Made by a program: the position numbers and the translations under genes
From: Clostridiales bacterium
Lineage (GTDB): Bacteria; Bacillota; Clostridia; Oscillospirales; Acutalibacteraceae
Length of the DNA stretch: 7,417 bases
Assembly (NCBI GenBank): GCA_012511005.1
Contig: JAAZGX010000021.1
Coordinates: 1-7,417, forward strand
Direction: 5' to 3'
Shown: positions 1-5,185 of the stretch, piece by piece
How the letters are laid out: every line of letters starts with the position of its first letter
How positions within the stretch are numbered: position 1 is the first letter of the stretch
The notes under the pieces: generated by a model
The model's input: the letters and a program-made list of their open reading frames with translations, nothing else
Told to the model about the DNA's origin: nothing
The model's database searches: none

Positions 1-2090
1 CTTTCATTCACCTTTTCATTAATTTCATGTGTTATAAGATTACGCTCAAGCTTCATATTTTTAATCGTCTCTTTTATGCGGGCAGCTTCTTGTTTGTTTT
101 TACTGTCCTTTGCGGCATAAAAGCTTTTATACAGCTCGTCAATTTCAACTTGTTTTGTGTCTTCCTGCTCAAACAAGCCTGTAAAAACAGAATCATCAAA
201 CTCGTCAAAGCCTTCCGAATAATGCTTAGAAATCCCCTTTTTGCTTTTAAGCCTTGATTTAATTAAGGCAATAGTCTGTTTTTTAATAGCCTTTTCCAAA
301 GGGGTAGTGTCCGGCAGTTCTTTAGCAGCGTCGAGCGCAGACCTGTCAATAACGGCAAAACCTTGAAGTCCCATATCAAACACTTCTTTAGCATCCGCTA
401 ATTGTGCTGCAAATACGGGAGTGCTGAATTTCTCTATTTCATCAACAACGAGCCTTGCAATTTCTATTTCACTATTGTTTTCAATCGCTTGCCTATATGC
501 CTTTCTCCCTGCCTTTTTCAGACTTGAATTGACAGTCTGAGGCGGTTGAAGCGCAAGCTCTTTAGAATTGACTATAATCTCTTTAACCTCGTTAAAACCT
601 TGCTCATCATGTATGCCATTTAAATAGTCAGTAAAGAAGGCGCGAATTTTAAGGATTTTAACAATGCCTTTTTGTTTCGTTTCCGTTAAATCATAAAAGA
701 AATACGGAACAACATTCATGATTGCACCAATAACGGAGAACATAATAAGTGAGGTCATAAGGCTTTGGAAAACATTTGCATCATAAAGAATATCATAAGG
801 ATTTTTGTATCCGTTGCCTGCGAAAATACCGTGATTTTTATATACCATTGGCAGAACACTGCTCGTAACCATGCTTACAACACTGCCTACAAGACCTACG
901 GCGGAAAACATTCCGTCAATGCGCTCGCCCGATATATACTGCTGATAATCCCTTATATCGCCTTGTATAGCGGGGTCAAGAACATGGGCAAACGCGCCGA
1001 CTATCGCGTTGCAGTATAAGAAGATTAATACAATCCAAATATTTGAAAGGCTTGGATAAAGGCACGATATGAAAATAATGTTGAAAAGATTTGTTACAAT
1101 AAGAACCTTTTTCTTTCCAAAGCGTTTAATAGCCCACGGGGCAAACAGCATACCCCACAGCGAGCCGTTTCCGTAAATTGTGACGATAAGCCCGTATTGG
1201 TTGCCGGAGCAGGCTTCTTGATATTGATAAAGCCAAAAAAGAACATTAGCATAAAAGGTTTCAAGAAAACCGAGCCAGCCGGCAAGGGAAATAATCCAGA
1301 AATACTTGTTTTTTGCTACGGCTTTAAGAGCGTCAAAAAACTTTACTTTAACTATATGAGTTTTAGCAAGGATAAGCTTTTCGCGAGTATTTACAAATAC
1401 TATGACAGAAAAGAATATGCCTATTATAGCAAGCGGAGGATAAACATAGCGGTACAAGTTGATATTTGTCATATCGTTATCAAAAAATCTTTGTGCCAGC
1501 ACAGGAGTGATAGCATTTATAATGCTTGGGGCGAGTGAATAGATAACAGATTTTATACCAAGTACATTAGTTCTCTCCTGAGAGTCAGGCGAGAGAACAT
1601 GGATAAGATTTTCATAAGCTTCTCTAAAAAAGCTGAAGAAAAACTGAAAAGCAAAGTTAAAAAGCAAAATGATTGTACATTTTGTTAAATACTGAAGATT
1701 TTCATACGGAACCCAGACGAACGCGATAGAAAGAATAGCACAGGGAATGCCCATTTTTATAAGGTACGGGCGGTACTTACCTTTTTTGCCTCTCGTATTA
1801 TCAATAATACTTGCACGAAGCGCCGTTAAGGGAAAGCTTGAGATAACCGCAATAACATACATTATGTAAAGGTGGCGCGAGTCTATACCTATAGTGTTTC
1901 CGATTAGCACATTACTCGTTGAAAGCAGCATTTTATTAACAATGTCTATAATAAAATAAACGCCGATACCGCCGCCGGAATAAGAGAGAATTTCCTTATA
2001 AGGCATATACTTGCCTTTTGGCGGTGTGTTCCAATAGGTCTTAATTCCCTTTATGGCACCGATTGCCGAATTAACTTTGTTCAAATCCAT
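1..2090 (-). CDS. GPH-family (MFS) sugar:cation symporter with long C-terminal extension, 3' end cut by window
   Basis: The frame is open from an ATG at 2088-2090 to the left edge (696 residues visible, no stop), so the C-terminus is missing. Residues about 35-470 are strongly hydrophobic, with roughly a dozen membrane segments. Two landmarks of the glycoside-pentoside-hexuronide:cation symporter family are visible: DNTRGKKGKYRP at 97-108 (cytoplasmic loop 2-3) and DIRDYQQYISGERIDG at 378-393. By family it should import a sugar or glycoside with Na+ or H+; the substrate cannot be read. After residue 470 at least 225 hydrophilic, Lys/Glu-rich residues follow, whereas ordinary GPH proteins end near 450-500. 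The gene lies 28 bp after dut and is probably its co-transcribed third gene. The purine-rich AGAAAGAGGA abuts the ATG, leaving an unusually short ribosome-binding spacing; the next Met (residue 29) has no better site. Family call is firm, substrate unknown. Confidence 0.88.
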   Translation of the reverse strand, partial: MDLNKVNSAIGAIKGIKTYWNTPPKGKYMPYKEILSYSGGGIGVYFIIDIVNKMLLSTSNVLIGNTIGIDSRHLYIMYVIAVISSFPLTALRASIIDNTRGKKGKYRPYLIKMGIPCAILSIAFVWVPYENLQYLTKCTIILLFNFAFQFFFSFFREAYENLIHVLSPDSQERTNVLGIKSVIYSLAPSIINAITPVLAQRFFDNDMTNINLYRYVYPPLAIIGIFFSVIVFVNTREKLILAKTHIVKVKFFDALKAVAKNKYFWIISLAGWLGFLETFYANVLFWLYQYQEACSGNQYGLIVTIYGNGSLWGMLFAPWAIKRFGKKKVLIVTNLFNIIFISCLYPSLSNIWIVLIFLYCNAIVGAFAHVLDPAIQGDIRDYQQYISGERIDGMFSAVGLVGSVVSMVTSSVLPMVYKNHGIFAGNGYKNPYDILYDANVFQSLMTSLIMFSVIGAIMNVVPYFFYDLTETKQKGIVKILKIRAFFTDYLNGIHDEQGFNEVKEIIVNSKELALQPPQTVNSSLKKAGRKAYRQAIENNSEIEIARLVVDEIEKFSTPVFAAQLADAKEVFDMGLQGFAVIDRSALDAAKELPDTTPLEKAIKKQTIALIKSRLKSKKGISKHYSEGFDEFDDSVFTGLFEQEDTKQVEIDELYKSFYAAKDSKNKQEAARIKETIKNMKLERNLITHEINEKVNE

Positions 2091-2118
2091 TCCTCTTTCT
2101 TGTTAAAATTAAAATCTA

Positions 2119-2556
2119 TTATCGCCCCGTAGAGCCAAAGCCCTTTTCGCCGCGAACGGTATCGTCAAGCTCGTCAACCTCAAGAAGCAGTGCGGGGGTT
2201 ACAGGCATGATTAAAAGCTGTGCAATCCTTTCACGCGGCTCAATGGTATACGGGGTTTTAAAGTGGTTTATAAGACCTATTGAAAGCTCTCCTCTATAAT
2301 CGCTGTCAATTACTCCAACAGAGTTTAGCATACCTATGCCGTGTTTTACGGAAAGTCCGCTTCTTGGGAAAATAAGCGCAACATAACCGTCCGACGGAAG
2401 AGCAATTGCAATTCCGGTGGAAATTACAGCGTTGCCGCCGGCGGGTATTTTAACACTTTCATCTATTGCGGCATATAAATCAAACCCCGCGCTGCCCGAG
2501 GTTGCTTTTGTGGGAATAACAGCATTTTCACGAAGCTTTTTTATTCTAAGCTTCAT
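2119..2556 (-). CDS. dut: dUTP diphosphatase (dUTPase), trimeric type
   Basis: Hydrolyses dUTP to dUMP and pyrophosphate in the cytosol, keeping uracil out of DNA and supplying dUMP for thymidylate synthesis. All five motifs of the trimeric all-beta dUTPase family are present in order in 145 residues, the normal length: AGFDLYAA (23-30); PRSGLSVKHGI (64-74); NSVGVIDSDYRGEL (78-91), with the expected catalytic Asp84; ERIAQLLI (109-116); and the glycine-rich C-terminal arm RGEKGFGSTGR (135-145), whose Phe140 is expected to stack on the uracil ring. The ATG sits 1 bp after the TGA of zapA, implying tight translational coupling. The TAA stop is followed after 28 bp by the symporter start. Nothing is missing or odd. 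Confidence 0.97.
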   Translation of the reverse strand: MKLRIKKLRENAVIPTKATSGSAGFDLYAAIDESVKIPAGGNAVISTGIAIALPSDGYVALIFPRSGLSVKHGIGMLNSVGVIDSDYRGELSIGLINHFKTPYTIEPRERIAQLLIMPVTPALLLEVDELDDTVRGEKGFGSTGR

Positions 2557-2557
2557 A

Positions 2558-2908
2558 TCAATTGTCCCAAATACCGGAGGTCGTTTTATTTGTTCCCCGC
2601 TCTTTTAATTTTTCGATTTCTCTTTTATAAAAATCACTTTCGGATTTTGCTTTTGCGGCATCCTCAAGGTATTCCTTGAGCTGACCCCTTAAATTATCGG
2701 CAGTGTCAGTTGCTTTTTTTGCCGCATCGGCGAACTCTAAAGCTGTGAACACTGCGGCCTGTGTAATTGAAAGTTTGCCGCCTTTAAGTGCCGCCTTCAG
2801 TTTCTCGTCAATTTCGCTTGCAAGCGTTTGCATATACTCTTCGCTTTCAGCAGCGGTAATAATATATTCAGAGCCGCAGATTTCGAGTTTATATGTGTTT
2901 TTAACCAT
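2558..2908 (-). CDS. zapA: Cell division protein ZapA
   Basis: A 116-residue cytosolic protein that by family binds FtsZ filaments and promotes Z-ring bundling. The N-terminal part, MVKNTYKLEICGSEYIITAAESEEYMQ..., has the beta-strand pattern of the ZapA head (strand, Cys-Gly-turn, strand, then a helix from about residue 22). It is followed by LSITQAAVFTALEFAD (47-62), typical of ZapA, and a charged coiled coil from about 65 to 103. I chose the ATG at 2906-2908 rather than the in-frame ATG at 2927-2929. GGGAGG at 2919-2924 sits 10 bases before the former, whereas the upstream ATG would lie almost at the predicted transcription start. First gene of a probable zapA-dut-symporter operon. Small and fairly divergent, so the family call rests on pattern and length rather than a catalytic motif. 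Confidence 0.85.
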   Translation of the reverse strand: MVKNTYKLEICGSEYIITAAESEEYMQTLASEIDEKLKAALKGGKLSITQAAVFTALEFADAAKKATDTADNLRGQLKEYLEDAAKAKSESDFYKREIEKLKERGTNKTTSGIWDN

Positions 2909-2918
2909 GAAATATATG

Positions 2919-2924
2919 CCTCCC
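2919..2924 (-). promoter_or_regulatory. Ribosome binding site deciding the zapA start
   Basis: Read on the minus strand, GGGAGG lies 10 bases upstream of the ATG at 2906-2908 and downstream of an alternative in-frame ATG at 2927-2929. Its position favours the shorter 116-residue ZapA over a 123-residue version. Confidence 0.8.
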
Positions 2925-2938
2925 GTCATTATAGACTA

Positions 2939-2967
2939 ATTATACAGTACAAAATTAAAAATGTAAA
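2939..2967 (-). promoter_or_regulatory. Sigma-A-type promoter of the zapA-dut-symporter operon
   Basis: On the minus strand TTTACA (2962-2967) is followed by exactly 17 bases and TATAAT (2939-2944), a near-perfect vegetative promoter. Transcription should start near 2932, giving a leader of about 24 bases that holds little beyond the ribosome binding site. A second TATAAT at 2928-2933 has no matching -35 and is probably chance. Confidence 0.8.
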
Positions 2968-3012
2968 CCACTACATATTGTAATCAATAGTAAAACGCAC
3001 ACAATTTATTTA

Positions 3013-3041
3013 TTGCATTTTAAAGTATTAATTGGTATACT
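3013..3041 (+). promoter_or_regulatory. Probable promoter of the CPBP protease-tadA pair
   Basis: TTGCAT (3013-3018), 17 bases, then TATACT (3036-3041). The -10 matches consensus at five of six bases and the -35 at only three, so the promoter is likely moderate in strength. It is divergent from the zapA promoter about 45 bp away. The leader would be roughly 35 bases, ending in GGAG (3071-3074), 8 bases before the ATG at 3083. Confidence 0.55.
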
Positions 3042-3082
3042 AATCATTATATATCGAAAAAGAGTATATCGGAGCTAAAATA

Positions 3083-4159
3083 ATGCAGGATTTTAATAAT
3101 TTTCAGCCAAATAACGAGCAGCAAAGAGAGCCTGTTAATCACTACGACCGTTCGCCGCAAGGCGTATATAACAGACAATGGTATGAGAAAGGTTTTGACT
3201 TTGCCAGAGAGCAAAGAGCGCGGCTTTTAGAAAAGTCCGCGATAAAAAGTCTTGCGCTTATATCCGGTGCTTGTATGTTGGGCTATTTATTAATGCAAGG
3301 CGCTATAATTCCCATTTTATCATTTGGCGACCTATGGCAGAGATTTGAAAGTGATTATTACTTTGAGTCAGGTTTATCTATAATCTTTTCCGTAATTGCT
3401 GTGGGGTTACCATTTTTATTGGTTTACTTTTTTGCGAAAAGCCGTAAGAAGGCAAGCCTTAACAGCTTTAGAAAACCTAAAGACAAGGTTTTTACAACGG
3501 CGCTCATAATTATGGGCTTCGGGCTTTGCCTTCTTGCAAGCTATATAACAAATATTATTTATATGCTATTTAAGAATGCCGGAGTAACGCTTCCGTATGA
3601 GGATGTTGTACCGCCTCTTGAAGCAGCTGCCGTCGCGCTTCTTTTTATAAAAACTGCCGTTGTGCCCGCCTTGATTGAAGAGTTTGCAGTAAGAGGATTT
3701 TTACTTCAATCTATGAGAAAGTTCGGTGACGGTTTTGCTATTGTTATGAGCTCCCTTGTGTTTTCTTTGCTCCATGCTAATGCCGTACAAATCCCCTTTG
3801 CATTTATGGCGGGGCTTGTGTTGGGTTATGTTTTTTGTAAAACAAACAGCATCTGGCCGTCTGTAATCGTCCACTTTCTTAACAATGCGTTTAGTTGTGT
3901 GGAAACGGTGATTTTTGCTGCTTTGCCGGAAGATACAGCTCGAAATGTTGATAATATTTTGACTATTATTATTGCCGTTACCGCTCTTCTTTCACTTGTT
4001 ATTGTTTTAATATCAAAAAGATACTCGTTGCCTAAAATACGCACTTATTTGAGTAATGCCGAAAAGGCAAAAGTATTCATATATCAGCCATTATTTTTCA
4101 TTATGGCTTTATTGTTCCTCGGTCTTACATTACTTGATGTCTTTAACGCAAATGTATGA
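3083..4159 (+). CDS. CPBP-family (CAAX prenyl protease-like, Abi) intramembrane metalloprotease
   Basis: A 358-residue multi-pass membrane protein. The first 50 residues are hydrophilic, rich in Asn, Gln, Pro and Arg, and presumably cytosolic. About nine hydrophobic segments follow (around 55-80, 96-118, 136-163, 182-200, 216-232, 236-252, 257-279, 291-311 and 333-352). The family signature is complete: Glu199-Glu200-x3-Arg204 (EEFAVRG), His231 in SLLHAN, and His264 with Asn267/Asn268 in IVHFLNNAFS. These are the expected zinc and catalytic residues of type II CAAX-like proteases. In bacteria, members process peptides or give bacteriocin self-immunity, but most are uncharacterised and no substrate can be named here. 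No bacteriocin gene is visible nearby. The ATG has GGAG 8 bases upstream. Its TGA overlaps the tadA start by four bases (ATGA), so the two genes share a transcript. Confidence 0.9.
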   Translation: MQDFNNFQPNNEQQREPVNHYDRSPQGVYNRQWYEKGFDFAREQRARLLEKSAIKSLALISGACMLGYLLMQGAIIPILSFGDLWQRFESDYYFESGLSIIFSVIAVGLPFLLVYFFAKSRKKASLNSFRKPKDKVFTTALIIMGFGLCLLASYITNIIYMLFKNAGVTLPYEDVVPPLEAAAVALLFIKTAVVPALIEEFAVRGFLLQSMRKFGDGFAIVMSSLVFSLLHANAVQIPFAFMAGLVLGYVFCKTNSIWPSVIVHFLNNAFSCVETVIFAALPEDTARNVDNILTIIIAVTALLSLVIVLISKRYSLPKIRTYLSNAEKAKVFIYQPLFFIMALLFLGLTLLDVFNANV

Positions 4160-4599
4160 GTAAGGATATTTTTATGACACGGGCGCTAAAATTAGCCCAT
4201 GAAGCTTTTTTAGACGGCGAAGTCCCCGTGGGGGCAGTCGTTGTAAAGGGACAAAAAATAGTAGGAGAGGGCAGAAACAGGCGCGAAAAAAGCAAAAATG
4301 CCTTGGCTCATGCTGAAATAGAGGCGATAAATGAGGCATGTAAAACGCTTCATGGCTGGAGGCTTTTTGAATGTGACATTTATGTTACATTAGAGCCGTG
4401 CCCTATGTGTGCGGGCGCTATAATAAACGCCCGTATAAACAATGTTTTTTTCGGCGCGTATGATGAAAAAAACGGTGCGGCGGGAAGCGTTATTAACCTA
4501 TTTGAGTTAAAGGGAGCTTATAAACCGCAGTATATGGGCGGTATAAAAAAGCAGGAAAGTCAAGAGATGCTAAGCAAATTTTTTAAAACTTTACGGTAG
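4156..4599 (+). CDS. tadA: tRNA-specific adenosine deaminase TadA
   Basis: Deaminates adenosine 34 of tRNA-Arg(ACG) to inosine, which is required to read CGC and CGA-type arginine codons; zinc-dependent and cytosolic. The cytidine/deoxycytidylate deaminase fold is clear in 147 residues: GEVPVGAVVV (21-30); HAE with zinc ligand His52 and proton-shuttle Glu54; PCPMCAGA with ligands Cys82 and Cys85 (81-88); and the TadA-type sequence FGAYDEKNGAAGS (99-111), which separates it from guanine and cytosine deaminases. The first ATG overlaps the protease stop and has no separate ribosome binding site. A second ATG at 4174 (residue 7) has AAGGA seven bases upstream. Family alignments from memory favour the first start, by coupling, but a 141-residue form is possible. 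It runs convergently into the XRE gene with a 16-bp gap. Confidence 0.96.
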   Translation: MSKDIFMTRALKLAHEAFLDGEVPVGAVVVKGQKIVGEGRNRREKSKNALAHAEIEAINEACKTLHGWRLFECDIYVTLEPCPMCAGAIINARINNVFFGAYDEKNGAAGSVINLFELKGAYKPQYMGGIKKQESQEMLSKFFKTLR

Positions 4600-4615
4600 A
4601 AAGTTTGGGCTATGC

Positions 4616-4861
4616 TTATTGTGAATGGTTTCGGTTATAGGCATCGGGGCTGTCTGCAATACCTACAAGATAATCTATACTTGTATCATAAAACAACGCC
4701 AGCTTAATTAAAACATCAATAGGATACCTTAAAACACCTGTTTCATACTGTGAATAGGTGTTTTGCTTTATTCCGAGCATTTGAGCGACAGTGCTTTGCG
4801 TAAGGTCCCTATCAATTCTTAAATTTCTGATACGCTCATACGGCAAGATTTCATATTTCAC
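4616..4861 (-). CDS. XRE-family (Cro/CI-type) helix-turn-helix transcriptional regulator
   Basis: A small DNA-binding protein of 81 residues that is almost entirely one HTH_XRE domain (about residues 10-67). RIRNLRIDRDLTQ is helix 1, TQSTVAQML (21-29) helix 2, and KQNTYSQYET (32-41) the recognition helix, followed by the usual LIKLALFYDTSIDYLVG closing helices. There is no sensor or protease domain. Two in-frame GTG starts exist, at 4868-4870 (84 residues) and 4859-4861 (81 residues). I prefer the second because AGGGTG (4868-4873) lies 6 bases before it. It is divergent from the small cysteine-rich gene at 4952, and the two face each other across paired 17-bp dyads that it probably binds, giving autoregulation and control of that neighbour. 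Those targets are inference. It could also be a lone antitoxin-like or phage-derived regulator. Confidence 0.9.
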   Translation of the reverse strand: MKYEILPYERIRNLRIDRDLTQSTVAQMLGIKQNTYSQYETGVLRYPIDVLIKLALFYDTSIDYLVGIADSPDAYNRNHSQ

Positions 4862-4867
4862 GAATAT

Positions 4868-4873
4868 CACCCT
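4868..4873 (-). promoter_or_regulatory. Ribosome binding site deciding the XRE regulator start
   Basis: Read on the minus strand, AGGGTG precedes the GTG at 4859-4861 by 6 bases. It overlaps the upstream candidate GTG (4868-4870), which itself lacks a good site. It also overlaps a short perfect palindrome, CCTAATTTAGG (4871-4881). Confidence 0.6.
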
Positions 4874-4883
4874 AATTTAGGAT

Positions 4884-4911
4884 AATATATCTTGAATTAA
4901 GATGTTGACAA
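4884..4911 (-). promoter_or_regulatory. Promoter of the XRE regulator gene
   Basis: On the minus strand TTGTCA (4906-4911), a 16-base spacer, then TATATT (4884-4889); each hexamer matches consensus at five of six positions. The -35 overlaps the -35 of the opposite promoter (TTGACA, 4905-4910). The spacer contains most of the dyad at 4888-4904, so a protein bound there should block this promoter. Confidence 0.65.
4888..4904. promoter_or_regulatory. Putative operator O1 for the XRE regulator
   Basis: TATCTTGAATTAAGATG: half-sites TATCT and AGATG separated by 7 AT-rich bases. It matches the site at 4913-4929 in length, spacing and nine of the ten half-site bases. It lies in the spacer and touches the -10 of the minus-strand promoter. 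That the XRE protein binds it is inferred from position and symmetry. Confidence 0.6.
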
Positions 4912-4933
4912 ATATCTGAAAATAAGATAAGTT
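4905..4933 (+). promoter_or_regulatory. Promoter of the small cysteine-rich gene
   Basis: A perfect -35, TTGACA (4905-4910), is followed after 15-17 bases by only poor -10 candidates (GATAAG at 4926-4931 or TAAGTT at 4928-4933). The -35 position is well supported and the exact -10 is not. The second dyad (4913-4929) fills the spacer. Such a strong -35 with a weak -10 could mean the promoter is tightly controlled or needs help. Confidence 0.5.
4913..4929. promoter_or_regulatory. Putative operator O2 for the XRE regulator
   Basis: TATCTGAAAATAAGATA: a perfect 5-bp inverted repeat (TATCT/AGATA) around 7 bases. Its centre is 25 bp from that of the related dyad at 4888-4904, and the two flank the shared TTGACAA core. 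It sits between the -35 and -10 of the plus-strand promoter. The binding protein is inferred. Confidence 0.6.
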
Positions 4934-4939
4934 TATTGC

Positions 4940-4946
4940 GAGGTGG
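4940..4946 (+). promoter_or_regulatory. Ribosome binding site deciding the small-gene start
   Basis: GAGGTGG ends 5 bases before the GTG at 4952-4954. It overlaps the upstream in-frame GTG at 4943-4945, so the downstream GTG is the better start. Confidence 0.75.
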
Positions 4947-4951
4947 TTAAA

Positions 4952-5131
4952 GTGGCAGAGTTTTGTTTGGATTGCTATAATAAAATGAATAATATGTGTC
5001 TGGTAGAAAAGGATGTTATCCTTTCAGAATATATTGATTTATGTGAGGGATGTGCTAAGTATAAGCACATTATTATTTCATATAAAAAAAGAAAGAAGAT
5101 AAAACATTTATTGCAAACGAGAAATAAATAA
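4952..5131 (+). CDS. Small cysteine-rich, probable zinc-ribbon protein of unknown function
   Basis: A 59-residue protein that I do not recognise as a named family. It has two CxxC knuckles, Cys5-x2-Cys8 and Cys31-x2-Cys34, 22 residues apart, with an extra Cys16. That is the arrangement of a four-cysteine zinc ribbon. The last 20 residues are strongly basic (many Lys and Arg, including KKRKKIKH), which would suit contact with nucleic acid or an acidic surface. There is no signal peptide or membrane segment. It starts at GTG 4952 behind a good GAGGTGG site; a longer start at 4943 would add three residues. The gene has its own promoter, shares a divergent control region with the XRE regulator and is followed at once by a hairpin terminator. 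This gene-like framing argues that it is real. It may be an effector of, or partner to, the regulator; that is speculation. Confidence 0.72.
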   Translation: MAEFCLDCYNKMNNMCLVEKDVILSEYIDLCEGCAKYKHIIISYKKRKKIKHLLQTRNK

Positions 5132-5134
5132 AAA

Positions 5135-5172
5135 AATACTGGCAGTAAAACCTTAATTTTACAGCCAGTATT
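5135..5172. terminator. Bidirectional intrinsic terminator
   Basis: A long hairpin: AATACTGGC (5135-5143) pairs with GCCAGTATT (5164-5172). After an A-A mismatch, GTAAAA (5145-5150) pairs with TTTTAC (5157-5162), leaving a 6-base loop. On the minus strand the stem is followed directly by a run of six T's and further T-rich sequence, an excellent terminator for the mannosidase, which stops at 5186. On the plus strand the seven-T run (5181-5187) starts 8 bases after the stem, so termination of the small gene may be somewhat weaker. The right T-run contains the last base pairs of the mannosidase stop region. Confidence 0.88.
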
Positions 5173-5185
5173 ATAGCGTGTTTTT

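Noticed and set aside
2417..2608. Open frame antisense to dut, considered as a gene
   Set aside because: Shadow of the well-supported dut frame, with no ribosome binding site and no recognisable protein; the same holds for other open frames antisense to zapA, the symporter and the mannosidase.
2928..2933. Second TATAAT upstream of zapA
   Set aside because: No -35 at 16-18 bases and too close to the ribosome binding site; the element at 2939-2944 fits better.
3083..4159. CPBP protease as a bacteriocin-immunity gene
   Set aside because: No bacteriocin precursor, double-glycine leader or peptide exporter is visible in the window.
4586..4606. AAACTTT / AAAGTTT perfect 7-bp inverted repeat at the end of tadA, considered as a terminator
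   Set aside because: Only one G-C pair in the stem, a 7-base loop, and no T-run after it in either direction; too weak to call.
4871..4881. CCTAATTTAGG palindrome, considered as a third XRE operator
   Set aside because: Half-sites differ from TATCT/AGATR and the spacing to the other dyads differs (20 versus 25 bp); it also overlaps the XRE ribosome binding site. Too short to separate from chance.
4616..5131. XRE gene plus small protein as a toxin-antitoxin pair
   Set aside because: The genes are divergent rather than in one operon, and the small protein shows zinc-ribbon cysteines rather than any known toxin motif. Kept only as a regulatory module.
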